Source of the DNA: Hymenobacter sublimis
GTDB lineage: Bacteria > Bacteroidota > Bacteroidia > Cytophagales > Hymenobacteraceae
Assembly: GCF_023101345.1 (NCBI RefSeq)
Contig: NZ_CP095848.1
Location: 3,250,001-3,314,000 of the forward strand
Direction: 5' to 3'
Length of the DNA: 64,000 bases
Within the stretch, counting starts at the first letter, position 1. Each line of letters opens with the position of its first letter. Position numbers and translations under genes: made by a program. The notes beneath the pieces are model-generated. The model saw only the letters and a program-made list of their open reading frames with translations, did not search any database and had not been told where the DNA came from. Of the stretch, positions 1 through 8,652 are shown piece after piece.

Positions 1-483
1 AAAGAGTCGGGGGGGCACGGCATCAAGCTGGAAGGCGGCGCTGAAATCAAGGACAGCATTACCCGTATCCTGACGGCGGGCATCCCGGTGATGGGGCACC
101 TCGGCCTTACTCCCCAAAGTATTTATAAATTTGGCACCTACACGGTGCGGGCCAAAGAGGAAGCCGAGGCACAGAAGCTAATTGAAGACGCCCTGCTGCT
201 AGAAGAAATTGGCTGTTTTGCCCTCGTGCTGGAAAAAATACCTTCCAGCTTGGCTAAGCAGGTAGCCGAGAAACTTACTATTCCGGTTATCGGTATCGGC
301 GCCGGCCCCGATGTAGATGGGCAGGTACTGGTGGTGCACGACATGCTGGGCATTACCAAGGAGTTTAAGCCCCGCTTCCTGCGCCGTTACGCTGACCTAG
401 GCAACCTAATGCACGACGCCGTGCAGCGCTACATTCAAGACGTAAAATCACGCGACTTCCCGAGCCAGGACGAAGCGTATTAA
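1..483 (+). CDS. panB: 3-methyl-2-oxobutanoate hydroxymethyltransferase, C-terminal part
   Basis: PanB transfers a hydroxymethyl group from methylene-tetrahydrofolate to 2-oxoisovalerate, making ketopantoate, the first step of pantothenate (coenzyme A) synthesis in the cytosol. The frame is open from base 1, so the 5' part lies outside the window. About 160 residues remain of a usual 270 or so. Visible family signatures are GHLGLTPQ, the segment [10 protein letters not shown] carrying the family's catalytic glutamate, and IPVIGIGAG followed by [13 protein letters not shown]. It ends in TAA, 112 bases before the pseudouridine synthase gene on the same strand; a long hairpin lies between them. 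The identification is firm. Confidence 0.96.
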   Translation, partial: KESGGHGIKLEGGAEIKDSITRILTAGIPVMGHLGLTPQSIYKFGTYTVRAKEEAEAQKLIEDALLLEEIGCFALVLEKIPSSLAKQVAEKLTIPVIGIGAGPDVDGQVLVVHDMLGITKEFKPRFLRRYADLGNLMHDAVQRYIQDVKSRDFPSQDEAY

Positions 484-489
484 GTTTGC

Positions 490-585
490 TGAGGAATGAA
501 GAATGAGAGATGAAGAAGGTACCTCGGTCAAGATGTGCTTGCTTCTTCCTCACTTATTTGCTCACTCCTCGTTCTTCATTCCTCA
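490..585. repeat. imperfect inverted repeat between panB and the pseudouridine synthase
   Basis: An 18-base left arm (490-507, TGAGGAATGAAGAATGAG) pairs with 568-585 in all but one position, and that one is a G-T wobble. An inner pair GAAGAAG/CTTCTTC extends the foldback. There is no clean T-run after it, so it is not a textbook terminator. It sits between two genes read in the same direction, like the other long inverted repeats of this window. Confidence 0.8.
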
Positions 586-595
586 TTAGTTACCA

Positions 596-1303
596 GTGAA
601 TCGTCCGAATCTGTGGTCGGAGCGGAAGGAAATTCTGTTCGAAGACAACCATCTGCTCATTATTAATAAGCCCGCCGGTCTGCTCGTGCAGGGCGATGCT
701 ACCGGCGACGAGCCGCTTTCTGCCAAAGCCGAAGAATATCTGCGCTTTAAGTATAAAAAGCCCGGAGCGGCCTTCGTGGGCGTAGCTCACCGCCTCGACC
801 GGCCCGTGAGCGGGGTGGTGGCCCTAGCCAAAACCAGCAAGGCCCTGAGTCGGCTGAACGAAATGTTCCGTGACAATAAGGTGCACAAGACCTATTGGGC
901 CCTGACCGGCAAATGCCCCGAGCCGACGACCGGCCACCTCACGCACTGGCTGGTAAAAGACCCCATTCGCAATACCACCAAGGCCTACACCGAGCGCCAC
1001 GGCCAGGGCCTGAAATCAGATCTGGACTACCAGGTGCTGGGGCAGGCGGGTTCGCGCTGGCTGGTACAGGTCAACCCCATTACCGGCCGGCCCCACCAGA
1101 TTCGGGTGCAGCTCAGCTCCGGCCTGGGCACGCCTATCGTTGGCGACGTCAAATACGGCTTCCTAGCTCCCCTGCCCGACGTGAGCATTGCCCTGCACGC
1201 CCGGCAGCTAGAGCTTCAGCATCCCGTTACTAAGGAAGAAATGTGCTTCAAGGCTCCCCTACCCGACGTTGCACACTGGGAAGCCGCCGAAGCCTACTAC
1301 TAG
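596..1303 (+). CDS. RluA-family RNA pseudouridine synthase
   Basis: The protein isomerises uridine to pseudouridine in rRNA or tRNA. It has the RluA-family catalytic motif AHRLDRPVSG with the catalytic Asp at about residue 68, then the conserved TGRPHQIRVQL segment near the C-terminus. There is no S4 RNA-binding domain in front, so it resembles the short RluA/TruC-like members. The start is GTG at 596; there is no in-frame ATG before the conserved LFEDNHLLIINKPAG block. Length is 235 residues. The exact RNA target cannot be read from the sequence. Confidence 0.92.
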   Translation: MNRPNLWSERKEILFEDNHLLIINKPAGLLVQGDATGDEPLSAKAEEYLRFKYKKPGAAFVGVAHRLDRPVSGVVALAKTSKALSRLNEMFRDNKVHKTYWALTGKCPEPTTGHLTHWLVKDPIRNTTKAYTERHGQGLKSDLDYQVLGQAGSRWLVQVNPITGRPHQIRVQLSSGLGTPIVGDVKYGFLAPLPDVSIALHARQLELQHPVTKEEMCFKAPLPDVAHWEAAEAYY

Positions 1304-1382
1304 GTTTTTGCATTCCGCTGCCTGGGCCCGAAGCTTTAGCTAGCTAGACCTGAATAACATTATGGCCTTTTAGCCAGGGCAA

Positions 1383-1414
1383 TTGCACCTGGGACAGGTG
1401 TGGCCGTAGTTTTG
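1383..1414 (+). promoter_or_regulatory. Bacteroidota-type promoter for the desaturase
   Basis: TTG at 1383-1385 and TAGTTTTG at 1407-1414 match the Bacteroidota -33/-7 pattern (TAnnTTTG for -7) with a 21-base spacer. The desaturase ATG follows 92 bases downstream. Confidence 0.65.
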
Positions 1415-1505
1415 CGAAACAGTGGCTGAACTAAAGCCTGGCTTTTGCGCTTAGCGCGTTGAGGCTTCGGCCGCTACCGGTTTCGACCTCTAACTTTTTG
1501 CCCCT

Positions 1506-2261
1506 ATGGCGATACTCTTCTTTTTCGTAGCGCACTACTACCTGTCGCTCTTTACGCAGACGTTCTACCTGCACCGGTACGCGGCCCACAAGATGTTCAC
1601 GATGAACAAGTTTTGGGAGCGGTTCTTCTTCCTGTTCACCTATATCTGCCAGGGCTCTTCGTTCCTTTCGCCCCGGGCGTACGCGCTGTTGCACCGCATG
1701 CACCACGCCTACTCTGATACCGAGCTGGACCCCCACTCCCCGCTGTACTCGTCTAACGCTTTCACGATGATGTGGAAGACGAAGAACATCTACAACGCCG
1801 TGCTCAACCGCAACTACGCCGCCGCGGAGCGCTTCGAGGGCGACTACCCTGAGTGGGACGCCATTGAGAAACTAGGCGACAAGTGGTACTCCCGCATCGG
1901 CTGGGGCGCCCTGTACGTGCTGTTTTACGTGCAGTTTGCTACGGCGTGGTGGCAGTTTCTGCTGCTACCCCTGCACTTCCTGATGGGCCCGATTCACGGC
2001 GCTATTGTGAACTGGGGCGGCCACAAATACGGCTACCAGAACTTTGATAACCACGACCACTCTAAAAACACGCTGCCCTTCGACTTCCTAGCCTTCGGCG
2101 AGCTGTTTCAGAACAACCACCACAAGCTGCCCATGCGCGTCAATTTCGGCGTGAAGAAGTGGGAGCTGGACCCTACCTACATGTTTATCTGGAGCCTGGA
2201 TAAAATTGGGGTGGTGAAAGTGAAACGTAAGTGGCAGGAGCCCGTGAACATGGCAGCTTAG
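1506..2261 (+). CDS. acyl-CoA desaturase (membrane fatty-acid desaturase)
   Basis: Membrane di-iron desaturase of the stearoyl-CoA/delta-9 type, which introduces a double bond into fatty acyl chains. The three histidine boxes are visible: HRYAAH at residues 23-28, HRMHH at 63-67 and NNHH ending at about residue 206; there is also the GGHKYG...NHDHS stretch. Hydrophobic segments lie between the boxes. Length is 251 residues, short for the class because the N-terminus begins directly at the first membrane segment. It has its own promoter upstream and a terminator downstream, so it is probably transcribed alone. Substrate and position specificity are inferred from the family only. Confidence 0.92.
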   Translation: MAILFFFVAHYYLSLFTQTFYLHRYAAHKMFTMNKFWERFFFLFTYICQGSSFLSPRAYALLHRMHHAYSDTELDPHSPLYSSNAFTMMWKTKNIYNAVLNRNYAAAERFEGDYPEWDAIEKLGDKWYSRIGWGALYVLFYVQFATAWWQFLLLPLHFLMGPIHGAIVNWGGHKYGYQNFDNHDHSKNTLPFDFLAFGELFQNNHHKLPMRVNFGVKKWELDPTYMFIWSLDKIGVVKVKRKWQEPVNMAA

Positions 2262-2268
2262 CCAATTG

Positions 2269-2428
2269 GTGAAAGGTGAAATGGTAAGTTTCCCTTTCGC
2301 CTGTGTAAAAATCAGCCCCTTGTGCATCGGCATGAGGGGCTGGTTTTGTTTCGTAGGCTTCTGGCTTGCGGTAATTGATTGGCTTTTTCTGCGCGGCTCA
2401 TAACTCGTTTTACAATTTCACCTTTCAC
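2269..2428. repeat. outer inverted repeat flanking the desaturase terminator
   Basis: The 19-base arm GTGAAAGGTGAAATGGTAA at 2269-2287 pairs with 2410-2428 at 18 of 19 positions. The desaturase terminator lies inside the loop, so the outer repeat is a separate structure. The right arm supplies the TTTC that serves as -33 element of the rpsP promoter. Confidence 0.8.
2308..2347 (+). terminator. rho-independent terminator of the desaturase gene
   Basis: AAAATCAGCCCCT (2308-2320) pairs with AGGGGCTGGTTTT (2335-2347) except for one wobble, and the 3' arm ends in T-rich sequence. Confidence 0.8.
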
Positions 2429-2453
2429 AACTCCACCTTTTGCCTTACCTTTG
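2423..2453 (+). promoter_or_regulatory. promoter of rpsP
   Basis: TTTC at 2423-2426, a 19-base spacer and TACCTTTG at 2446-2453 fit the Bacteroidota consensus. The rpsP ATG is at 2506. Confidence 0.75.
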
Positions 2454-2505
2454 CACCTCATTTTCAACCAGACGCACGGGATGCGTCGCTTAACCAAACC
2501 GGTTT

Positions 2506-3060
2506 ATGGCAGTTAAAATCCGCCTCGCCCGTCGTGGCCGCAAAAAGGCCGCTCAGTTCGACATCGTTGTTGCCGACTCCCGCTCGCCCCGCGACGGCCG
2601 CTTCATCGAGAAAATCGGTACCTACAACCCCCAGACTAACCCCGCTACCATCAACTTCGATGGTGATAAGGCGTTCGACTGGATTATGAAGGGTGCCCAG
2701 CCCACGGATACCGTGCGTGCTATGCTTTCTTACCGTGGCGTGCTCTACCGCAAGCACCTGCAGCTCGGCGTCATCAAAGGCGCCATCTCGCAGGACGTTG
2801 CTGACCAGCGCTTCACCGAGTGGAAAGAGCAGAAAGATGCTAAAATCGAAGGCAAGCGCACCAGCCTGGGCACTGCCAAGGAAGAAGCTCGTCAGCAGCG
2901 TCTGGCCGCGGAAACCAAGGTAAATGCAGCTCGTGCTGAAGCCCAGCGCGCGAAGCAAGCCGCTCTGGAGGCTGCCAACGCCCCGGCTGCTCCGGCAGCC
3001 GAAGGCGAAACGACCGATGCTGAAGCTTCGGCCGACACCACTGAGGAAGCTGGCGCCTAG
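2506..3060 (+). CDS. rpsP: 30S ribosomal protein S16
   Basis: S16 is a small-subunit assembly protein that binds 16S rRNA. The first 80 or so residues are canonical: [20 protein letters not shown], then [18 protein letters not shown]. The protein has 184 residues, about twice the minimal S16, because of a C-terminal extension of roughly 100 residues. The extension is first charged and probably helical, then rich in Ala, Glu and Thr and acidic. Such tails are common in Bacteroidota S16. It heads the usual rpsP-rimM-trmD-rplS order, but long gaps and extra promoters separate the genes here. Confidence 0.97.
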   Translation: MAVKIRLARRGRKKAAQFDIVVADSRSPRDGRFIEKIGTYNPQTNPATINFDGDKAFDWIMKGAQPTDTVRAMLSYRGVLYRKHLQLGVIKGAISQDVADQRFTEWKEQKDAKIEGKRTSLGTAKEEARQQRLAAETKVNAARAEAQRAKQAALEAANAPAAPAAEGETTDAEASADTTEEAGA

Positions 3061-3077
3061 TCTTAGGCTCACGTAAG

Positions 3078-3144
3078 AAGGTGATGAGGTACTAAAGGGG
3101 TGCTAGTGGTTTAACTACGCTACCCTTTTCTACCTCATCACCTT
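3078..3144. repeat. perfect 14-base inverted repeat between rpsP and rimM
   Basis: AAGGTGATGAGGTA (3078-3091) is the exact reverse complement of TACCTCATCACCTT (3131-3144). Inside, AAAGGGG and CCCTTTT can extend the stem. The right arm runs directly into CACCTTTG (3139-3146), one base off the -7 consensus TAnnTTTG, just ahead of rimM. It could end the rpsP transcript, control rimM, or both. Confidence 0.85.
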
Positions 3145-3174
3145 TGCGTGTTTTCCCTCCTCATCTTCCCTGCC

Positions 3175-3756
3175 ATGACTCTCGACGACTGCTACGAGCT
3201 GGGTTCGGTGGTAAAGCCCCACGGCCTCAAAGGGTTTGTGGTAGCCGCCTTCGACGTAGATAACCTCGACGATTACCGCAAGCTGAAATCTGTGCTGGTG
3301 GAGTTGCCCACCGCTCCGGGTAAGCTCACGGACTACGCCGTGGAAAAGCTCCAGCCGCAGAGCGACGCGCGGGCCTTGCTCAAGTTCAAGGGTATCGACC
3401 GCATCGAAGATGCCGAGCCGCTCCGCAATGCCAAGCTCTGGCGCCCTCTAACGGAACTGCCAAATCTAGCCGAAGATCAGTTCTACTTTCATGATGTAGT
3501 TGGCTACCTAGTAGTTGATGAGCAACTGGGAGAGCTGGGTACGGTAGAAACCTTCTACGAACTGCCGCAGCAAGACGTACTGTCGATGCGCTATAAGGGA
3601 GTTGAGGTTCTGATTCCGGTAGTGGATGAACTGGTTAAGCAGGCCGATCAAGCGGCGCGTAAGCTGTTTGTGAACCTGCCGGAGGGTTTGCTCGACGTGT
3701 ATCTGACGCCCGCCTCCCGGGAGCGGGACGAGCCCGATGAATTCGTAGAACCGTAG
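3175..3756 (+). CDS. rimM: ribosome maturation factor RimM
   Basis: RimM helps mature the 16S rRNA 3' domain and the head of the 30S subunit. The N-terminal RimM domain begins [17 protein letters not shown], and a PRC-barrel-like C-terminal domain follows ([18 protein letters not shown], then [10 protein letters not shown]). I take ATG 3175, giving 193 residues. An upstream in-frame GTG at 3148 lies on top of the likely promoter box and adds residues unlike the family. The stop is 14 bases before trmD, so the two are probably co-transcribed. Confidence 0.94.
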   Translation: MTLDDCYELGSVVKPHGLKGFVVAAFDVDNLDDYRKLKSVLVELPTAPGKLTDYAVEKLQPQSDARALLKFKGIDRIEDAEPLRNAKLWRPLTELPNLAEDQFYFHDVVGYLVVDEQLGELGTVETFYELPQQDVLSMRYKGVEVLIPVVDELVKQADQAARKLFVNLPEGLLDVYLTPASRERDEPDEFVEP

Positions 3757-3770
3757 CTCGTTCTTTTTCC

Positions 3771-4448
3771 ATGCGTATTGACATTGTCACGTGCCAGCCG
3801 GATTTGCTGGTCAGCCCCTTTGCTCACTCCATCGTGAAGCGCGCACAGGACAAAGGCTTGGCCGAAATTCATTTGCACGACCTGCGCCGCTACGCCATCA
3901 ACAAGCATGGTCAGATCGACGACTACGTGTTTGGGGGCGGGGCTGGCATGGTACTGCGCGTGGAGCCAATTGCGGCCTGTTTCGATGAGCTATTGGCGCA
4001 ACGTTCCTACGAGGCCGTTATCTACATGACGCCTGACGGGGATACGTTGCGGCAGCCACTGGTAAACCGACTGTCCTTGGCGGGCAACTTGCTCATTCTT
4101 TGCGGCCACTACAAGGGCGTAGACGAGCGAATCCGCCAGGCCTACATCACCCACGAAATCAGCGTTGGTGACTACGTACTGAGCGGAGGCGAGCTAGGCG
4201 CAGCTATTCTGGTCGATGCCGTGGTTCGGCTGCTGCCCGGAGTACTCGGCAACGAGGAATCTGCCCTGAGCGACTCGTTTCAGGATAACCTACTGGCGCC
4301 GCCTGTATACACTCGGCCAGCTGAATGGCGGGGCTTATCGGTGCCAGAAATTTTGCTTTCGGGTAACACCCCGAAAATTGATATCTGGCGCCATGAGCAA
4401 GCTCTGATCCGCACCCAACAGCGGCGGCCAGATTTATTGCAAGAGTGA
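3771..4448 (+). CDS. trmD: tRNA (guanine-N1-)-methyltransferase
   Basis: TrmD methylates G37 at N1 in tRNAs, preventing +1 frameshifting. It is a SPOUT-class, S-adenosylmethionine-dependent dimer. Signatures seen are [19 protein letters not shown] and the knot-region motif [14 protein letters not shown]. Length is 225 residues, normal for the family. It follows rimM by 14 bases. The distance to rplS is 180 bases and includes a separate promoter. Confidence 0.97.
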   Translation: MRIDIVTCQPDLLVSPFAHSIVKRAQDKGLAEIHLHDLRRYAINKHGQIDDYVFGGGAGMVLRVEPIAACFDELLAQRSYEAVIYMTPDGDTLRQPLVNRLSLAGNLLILCGHYKGVDERIRQAYITHEISVGDYVLSGGELGAAILVDAVVRLLPGVLGNEESALSDSFQDNLLAPPVYTRPAEWRGLSVPEILLSGNTPKIDIWRHEQALIRTQQRRPDLLQE

Positions 4449-4538
4449 GCTTGCGAAGCTGTGAAGAGCGAATCTGTTGCGCTGCACCCGTAAGTAGCGC
4501 AAGCAGAACGACAAACTCACAATTTCACCAACTCACAA

Positions 4539-4570
4539 TTTCACAATTTCAAAATAGAGGGCTATATTTG
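4539..4570 (+). promoter_or_regulatory. promoter of rplS
   Basis: TTTC at 4539-4542, a 20-base spacer and TATATTTG at 4563-4570. Upstream, 4510-4552 is a run of degenerate repeats of the type CTCACAATTTCAC, the same sequence style as the right arm before rpsP. Pairing with 4446-4470 is only weak. Confidence 0.75.
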
Positions 4571-4628
4571 CGCCTCTTTACCAGAAACCCCTCGGACGGC
4601 GCGGCCGTCCTTTACAGTTTTTCCAGCC

Positions 4629-5006
4629 ATGAGCGTACTACTCGATTTTATCCAGCAGGAATCCCAGGAGCGCCGCGCCAGCTTCCCCCAATTTGCCGCC
4701 GGTGACACCATCAACGTCCACGTGAAAATTCGCGAGGGCAACAAGGAGCGTGTTCAGCAGTTCCAGGGCGTTGTTATCCAGCGCAAGAATACCAATTCGA
4801 ACGGCGAAACCTTCACGGTTCGTAAGATTTCGAACCAGATCGGCACTGAGCGTATCTTCCCCCTCCTGTCGCCCAACATCGACAAGATTGAGGTAGTGCG
4901 TCGCGGTAAAGTGCGTCGTGCTCGTCTGTTCTACCTGCGTGGCCTGTCGGGCAAAGCTGCTCGTATCAAAGAAAAGCGTGCTACCGTAGCTAAGGCTACT
5001 GCGTAA
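4629..5006 (+). CDS. rplS: 50S ribosomal protein L19
   Basis: L19 lies at the 30S-50S interface of the ribosome. The sequence is typical, with [30 protein letters not shown] and [21 protein letters not shown] short basic C-terminal tail follows ([10 protein letters not shown]). Length is 125 residues. It closes the rpsP-rimM-trmD-rplS block and is followed by a strong terminator. Confidence 0.97.
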   Translation: MSVLLDFIQQESQERRASFPQFAAGDTINVHVKIREGNKERVQQFQGVVIQRKNTNSNGETFTVRKISNQIGTERIFPLLSPNIDKIEVVRRGKVRRARLFYLRGLSGKAARIKEKRATVAKATA

Positions 5007-5030
5007 GCTTCACCGCTTTCCTGCTTATAA

Positions 5031-5066
5031 AAACAGCCGGCTCTCCTTGCGGAGGGCCGGCTGTTT
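5031..5066. terminator. terminator between rplS and the facing unknown gene
   Basis: A 16-base arm at 5031-5046 (starting AAACAGCCGGC) pairs with 5051-5066 over a TTGC loop, with one wobble. A- and T-runs on the two sides would let it work from both directions. Confidence 0.85.
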
Positions 5067-5105
5067 CGTTTATGGCTTTTTACTGCAGCGCAGCAACCTA
5101 GTTGC

Positions 5106-5516
5106 CTAGGAATTCTGCTGCAGATCCTGCTCGGGGCTGGATTGGCCACCGCGCATTTGCTTAGCAGCGGCGCTGAGCGCCTCGCCCAAGTTGGCTACCC
5201 GCTGGGCCGTATTTGGGTTTTCAGCAAATACAGCCGCTTTAGACGTGTTGGTACCCAAGCGGCTCAAAAGCTGACCTACCAGGTCTTTATCAATAGTGCC
5301 GCCGCCAAAGTGAGCTTTTAGCGCCTGCATATCCACCACAATCTGGTGCAGCTCGGGGTTGTTTACGTCCTTTAGGTCCTCGATCCAGCGTTGGAAATGG
5401 TTATCGAGGCCCGACTTGGTAGCTTCTTCCTGCAGGTCGCCGGTTAGAATGCCAACGGCGCCGTCGAGGTGGTTTTGGTGCTGGGTATCGTCCTTGGGAA
5501 TCTTGTGGAAAGACAT
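5106..5516 (-). CDS. unrecognised small cytosolic protein
   Basis: The protein has 136 residues from the ATG at 5516 (MSFHKIPKDDTQHQNHLDGA). The frame stays open upstream, but that part runs into the promoter side of the divergent peptidase gene. There is no signal peptide or membrane segment. It looks helical and polar, with the segments FQRWIEDLKDVNNPEL and QRVANLGEALSAAAKQM, and a Gln/Ser-rich tail. I do not recognise a family. It faces rplS and is divergent from the M1 peptidase gene. Confidence 0.7.
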   Translation of the reverse strand: MSFHKIPKDDTQHQNHLDGAVGILTGDLQEEATKSGLDNHFQRWIEDLKDVNNPELHQIVVDMQALKAHFGGGTIDKDLVGQLLSRLGTNTSKAAVFAENPNTAQRVANLGEALSAAAKQMRGGQSSPEQDLQQNS

Positions 5517-5667
5517 AGTGTGAATGGTTAGGCTGCCGCCAGCAGCGGCACAGTTGGGAATATTCGTGCAAACGCGGCTGTGTGGCAAAGGTTGTGGCCC
5601 ATGTTCCGGTCCGAAGGGCTACTTTCGCCTTCCCATGCCACCACCCAATCCCCTTTCCTCGTACCGC

Positions 5668-8637
5668 ATGAAAAGATGTATAAGCCTATGTGGCCTAGCT
5701 ATTCTACCCCTTTTAAGCCACGCCCAGCAGGCCACTACTACCTGGCAGCAGCAAGCTAACTACTCCATTGATGTTACCCTAGACGACCAGCAGCACACGC
5801 TCAGCGGCCGGGAGGAACTGGTATACACCAACAACTCCCCGGATGCGCTGCCCTACATCTGGTTTCACCTCTGGCCCAACGCCTACCGCGACAATAACAC
5901 GGCTTTTGCCCGCCAGCAGCTCCGCAACGGCAGCCGCAAGTTTCAATTTGCCAAACCTGAGCAACGTGGCTTTATTGACGGCTTGGCTTTTCAAGTGAAC
6001 GGCCAGCCGGCCACGCTGCAGTACGATGCCGCCAACCCCGACATGGCTAAGCTGGTTTTACCCCAGCCGCTTGCTCCGGGGGCCAGCATCACCATTACCA
6101 CGCCGTTCCGGGTTAAGATTCCGAATTCCTTTTCCCGCTTTGGCCACGTCGACCAGAGCTACCAGATAACGCAGTGGTACCCCAAGCCCGCTGTGTACGA
6201 CCGTAAAGGCTGGCACCAGATGCCCTACCTCGACCAGGGCGAGTTCTACTCGGAGTTTGGCTCCTTTGATGTGCGCATTACCCTGCCGGCCAACTACGTG
6301 GTAGGCGCCACGGGCGTGCTGCAAAACCCCGATGAGCAGCAGCGCCTCGATCAGCTGGCAGCTACCACGGCCGCTAAGAAAACCCAAAAAGATTTCGGCG
6401 ACGACCTCAAGTTTCCGGCTTCCTCCTCCGATACCAAAACCCTGCGCTACGTGCAGGACCGGGTGCACGACTTCGCCTGGTTTGCCGATAAGCGCTTTAA
6501 CGTGCTCAAAAGCGGCGTTACGCTCCCCTCCGGTCGGCAGGTCACTTCCTGGGTTCTGTTCACCAACAAGGACGCCGAAAAGTGGATTAAAGGCCTCACG
6601 GATGTAAACAAGGCCCTTACCTCCTACTCCGAGTGGGTAGGCGAATACCCCTACGCCTCCGCTACCGCCGTGGACGGGGCCCTGAGTGCCGGTTCCGGCA
6701 TGGAATACCCCATGGTAACGGTAACCCAACCTTCGGCCATTGTGCACGAGGTAGGCCACAACTGGTTTTATGGCATTTTGGCTTCCAATGAGCGGGACTT
6801 CCCCTGGCTGGACGAGGGCGTCAACTCCTACGTGGAAAACCGCGTGGCCGAGCGCGAAAATCCTACGGCCGGGCAGCTGGAGTTTCTGGTGAAGTCGTCG
6901 CGCCTGGCCCGCACGCTAGGCGTTGACGGTTTGCCGGCCGCAGCCCTGAATCAGGTGCCTTTTCAGGCCGTGGCCTCGCGGGGCCTCGATCAGCCAGTAA
7001 GCGGTATTTCTTCCGCCGAGTACGGCAAGCTGAACTACGGGCTGATTGTGTACGGCAAAACGGCCGCTCTGCTGCGCTACCTGGCCGGGTACCTGGGCCA
7101 GGAGAAGTTCGACGCGGCCATGCACGCTTACTACCAGCGCTGGCAGTTTCGGCACCCCTACCCCGAGGACATGCAGGCGGTATTCGAAGAAACCAGCGGC
7201 CAGAAGCTGGATTGGTTTTTCCGCGACATGCTCACGACCCAAAACCGCTACGAAGCTGCCGTATCTGACCTGCTAGTGCAGAATGAGACGGTGAAAGTGC
7301 TGGTGCGCAATGATTCGCCCGCGCCCTTTGCCGTGCCCGTTGCTACCCTCGATGCCCAAGGCAACGTGCTGGAAACCCAGTGGACGCCCGCGTTCGGCGG
7401 TACTGAGGACGATGAACAGGATGAAACGCAGCTAAACTTCCGCCGGGCCGGCGTGGTCAGCGTGGTGGTCGACCCTGGCTACCTCACGCCCCAGCTCAAC
7501 CGTCGCGACGACCGAATGAACCTCAGCGGCTCACTGCGGACCTGGGAGCCCTTGCGCCTGAAGCCGCTAGCCAGCATAGAGCGTTGGGACCGGCATACCA
7601 TCAACTGGCTACCCGTAATCGGAGCTAATACGTCCGACAAGTTCATGCTGGGGGCTGCCTTTTATAACAACGCCCTGGCGCCCAAGCGGCTCAACTACCT
7701 GGCCATGCCCATGTACAGCTTTAACCGCAACGAGCTGAACGGTATTGGTACGCTGAACTTGAATGTGCTACCCCGCACGGTAGCCCGCCAGCTGCTCACC
7801 GGCATCCAGGTACAGCGTTTTGAGCGCTACCGCAAAATAGAACCCAGCGTTACGCTGCTCCTACCCCACTCGGCCTTCAACCAGCCCCAGCATTTACTGC
7901 GCTTTGCCAATACCACCGTGCGCAACCAGAACCTGGGCCAGACCAGCAGCTTCCAGACCTTGGAGTACCGGGTGCAGCACAAAAATGCCCTGCAGAGCTG
8001 GGGCGCGCACGTTGAATTCAACTACATGACACCCGATGTAGAGGTAGACAACACCGACCGGGAAGCTGCCCTGCTGCGGGCCACGGCAACGTACAGCCGT
8101 TACTATAACGCCAAGAAACAGATTCGGGCCCGCTTGTTTGGGGGCAGATTCCTGAAATCTGGAGCCGAAAGTCCCTTTGTCATTGGCTTAAGCGGTAGCC
8201 CCGATTACCGCCGCCAGACGGCCTTCCTGGACCGGCAGCAGATTTCTGATACGTACACGGCCCAGCGTCATCAAACCGACGATCGGGACGGCGCGTTCAA
8301 GGCCTACCTGCCCGTCGGCAGCCGACGGTGGCTCAGCACCCTGGGCGTGGAAGCCGACTTGCCCGTAACTTCCCTGGCCGTTTTTGCCGATCTGGGCGCA
8401 ACCAAGGAGTTCCAGACCGTAGGCCCCGGCTTGGAGGCCCAACGCCTGTACTACGACGCGGGCCTGGTAGTACCCATTGCCAAGAACATCCTGCGGCTTT
8501 ACTTACCTGTCGCTGGCTCGCAGTACGCGAACGGCCTGCCCGACAGTCGCAAGGATTTTACCGACCGAATTCGCTTTGTGCTGCACCTAGAGGAGTTGAA
8601 CCCCTTCCGGGTTTTAAATGAGCAATTAGCGCAGTAG
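5668..8637 (+). CDS. M1-family (gluzincin) metallopeptidase, secreted
   Basis: Zinc aminopeptidase-like protein. From ATG 5668 it has 989 residues and begins with a signal peptide (MKRCISLCGLAILPLLSHAQ). The M1 catalytic core is intact: HEVGH at residues 360-364 and the third zinc ligand Glu at 383 in WLDEGVNSY, the exact HExxH-x18-E spacing. The segment GSGMEYPMV takes the place of the usual GAMEN substrate motif. The C-terminal 350 or so residues after the M1 domain are beta-rich and unlike classic M1 enzymes. Export points to action in the periplasm or at the surface. ATG 5635 is another possible start but would hide the signal peptide. Confidence 0.9.
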   Translation: MKRCISLCGLAILPLLSHAQQATTTWQQQANYSIDVTLDDQQHTLSGREELVYTNNSPDALPYIWFHLWPNAYRDNNTAFARQQLRNGSRKFQFAKPEQRGFIDGLAFQVNGQPATLQYDAANPDMAKLVLPQPLAPGASITITTPFRVKIPNSFSRFGHVDQSYQITQWYPKPAVYDRKGWHQMPYLDQGEFYSEFGSFDVRITLPANYVVGATGVLQNPDEQQRLDQLAATTAAKKTQKDFGDDLKFPASSSDTKTLRYVQDRVHDFAWFADKRFNVLKSGVTLPSGRQVTSWVLFTNKDAEKWIKGLTDVNKALTSYSEWVGEYPYASATAVDGALSAGSGMEYPMVTVTQPSAIVHEVGHNWFYGILASNERDFPWLDEGVNSYVENRVAERENPTAGQLEFLVKSSRLARTLGVDGLPAAALNQVPFQAVASRGLDQPVSGISSAEYGKLNYGLIVYGKTAALLRYLAGYLGQEKFDAAMHAYYQRWQFRHPYPEDMQAVFEETSGQKLDWFFRDMLTTQNRYEAAVSDLLVQNETVKVLVRNDSPAPFAVPVATLDAQGNVLETQWTPAFGGTEDDEQDETQLNFRRAGVVSVVVDPGYLTPQLNRRDDRMNLSGSLRTWEPLRLKPLASIERWDRHTINWLPVIGANTSDKFMLGAAFYNNALAPKRLNYLAMPMYSFNRNELNGIGTLNLNVLPRTVARQLLTGIQVQRFERYRKIEPSVTLLLPHSAFNQPQHLLRFANTTVRNQNLGQTSSFQTLEYRVQHKNALQSWGAHVEFNYMTPDVEVDNTDREAALLRATATYSRYYNAKKQIRARLFGGRFLKSGAESPFVIGLSGSPDYRRQTAFLDRQQISDTYTAQRHQTDDRDGAFKAYLPVGSRRWLSTLGVEADLPVTSLAVFADLGATKEFQTVGPGLEAQRLYYDAGLVVPIAKNILRLYLPVAGSQYANGLPDSRKDFTDRIRFVLHLEELNPFRVLNEQLAQ

Positions 8638-8652
8638 CAACTTTATCCCTGG

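Noticed and set aside
3148..3174. Upstream GTG start for rimM
   Set aside because: It directly abuts the likely -7 box and adds residues not seen in RimM.
2264..4552. GGTGA/TCACC repeats considered as a CRISPR array or tandem satellite
   Set aside because: Units are short, strongly diverged and arranged as inverted pairs between genes, without constant repeats or spacers.
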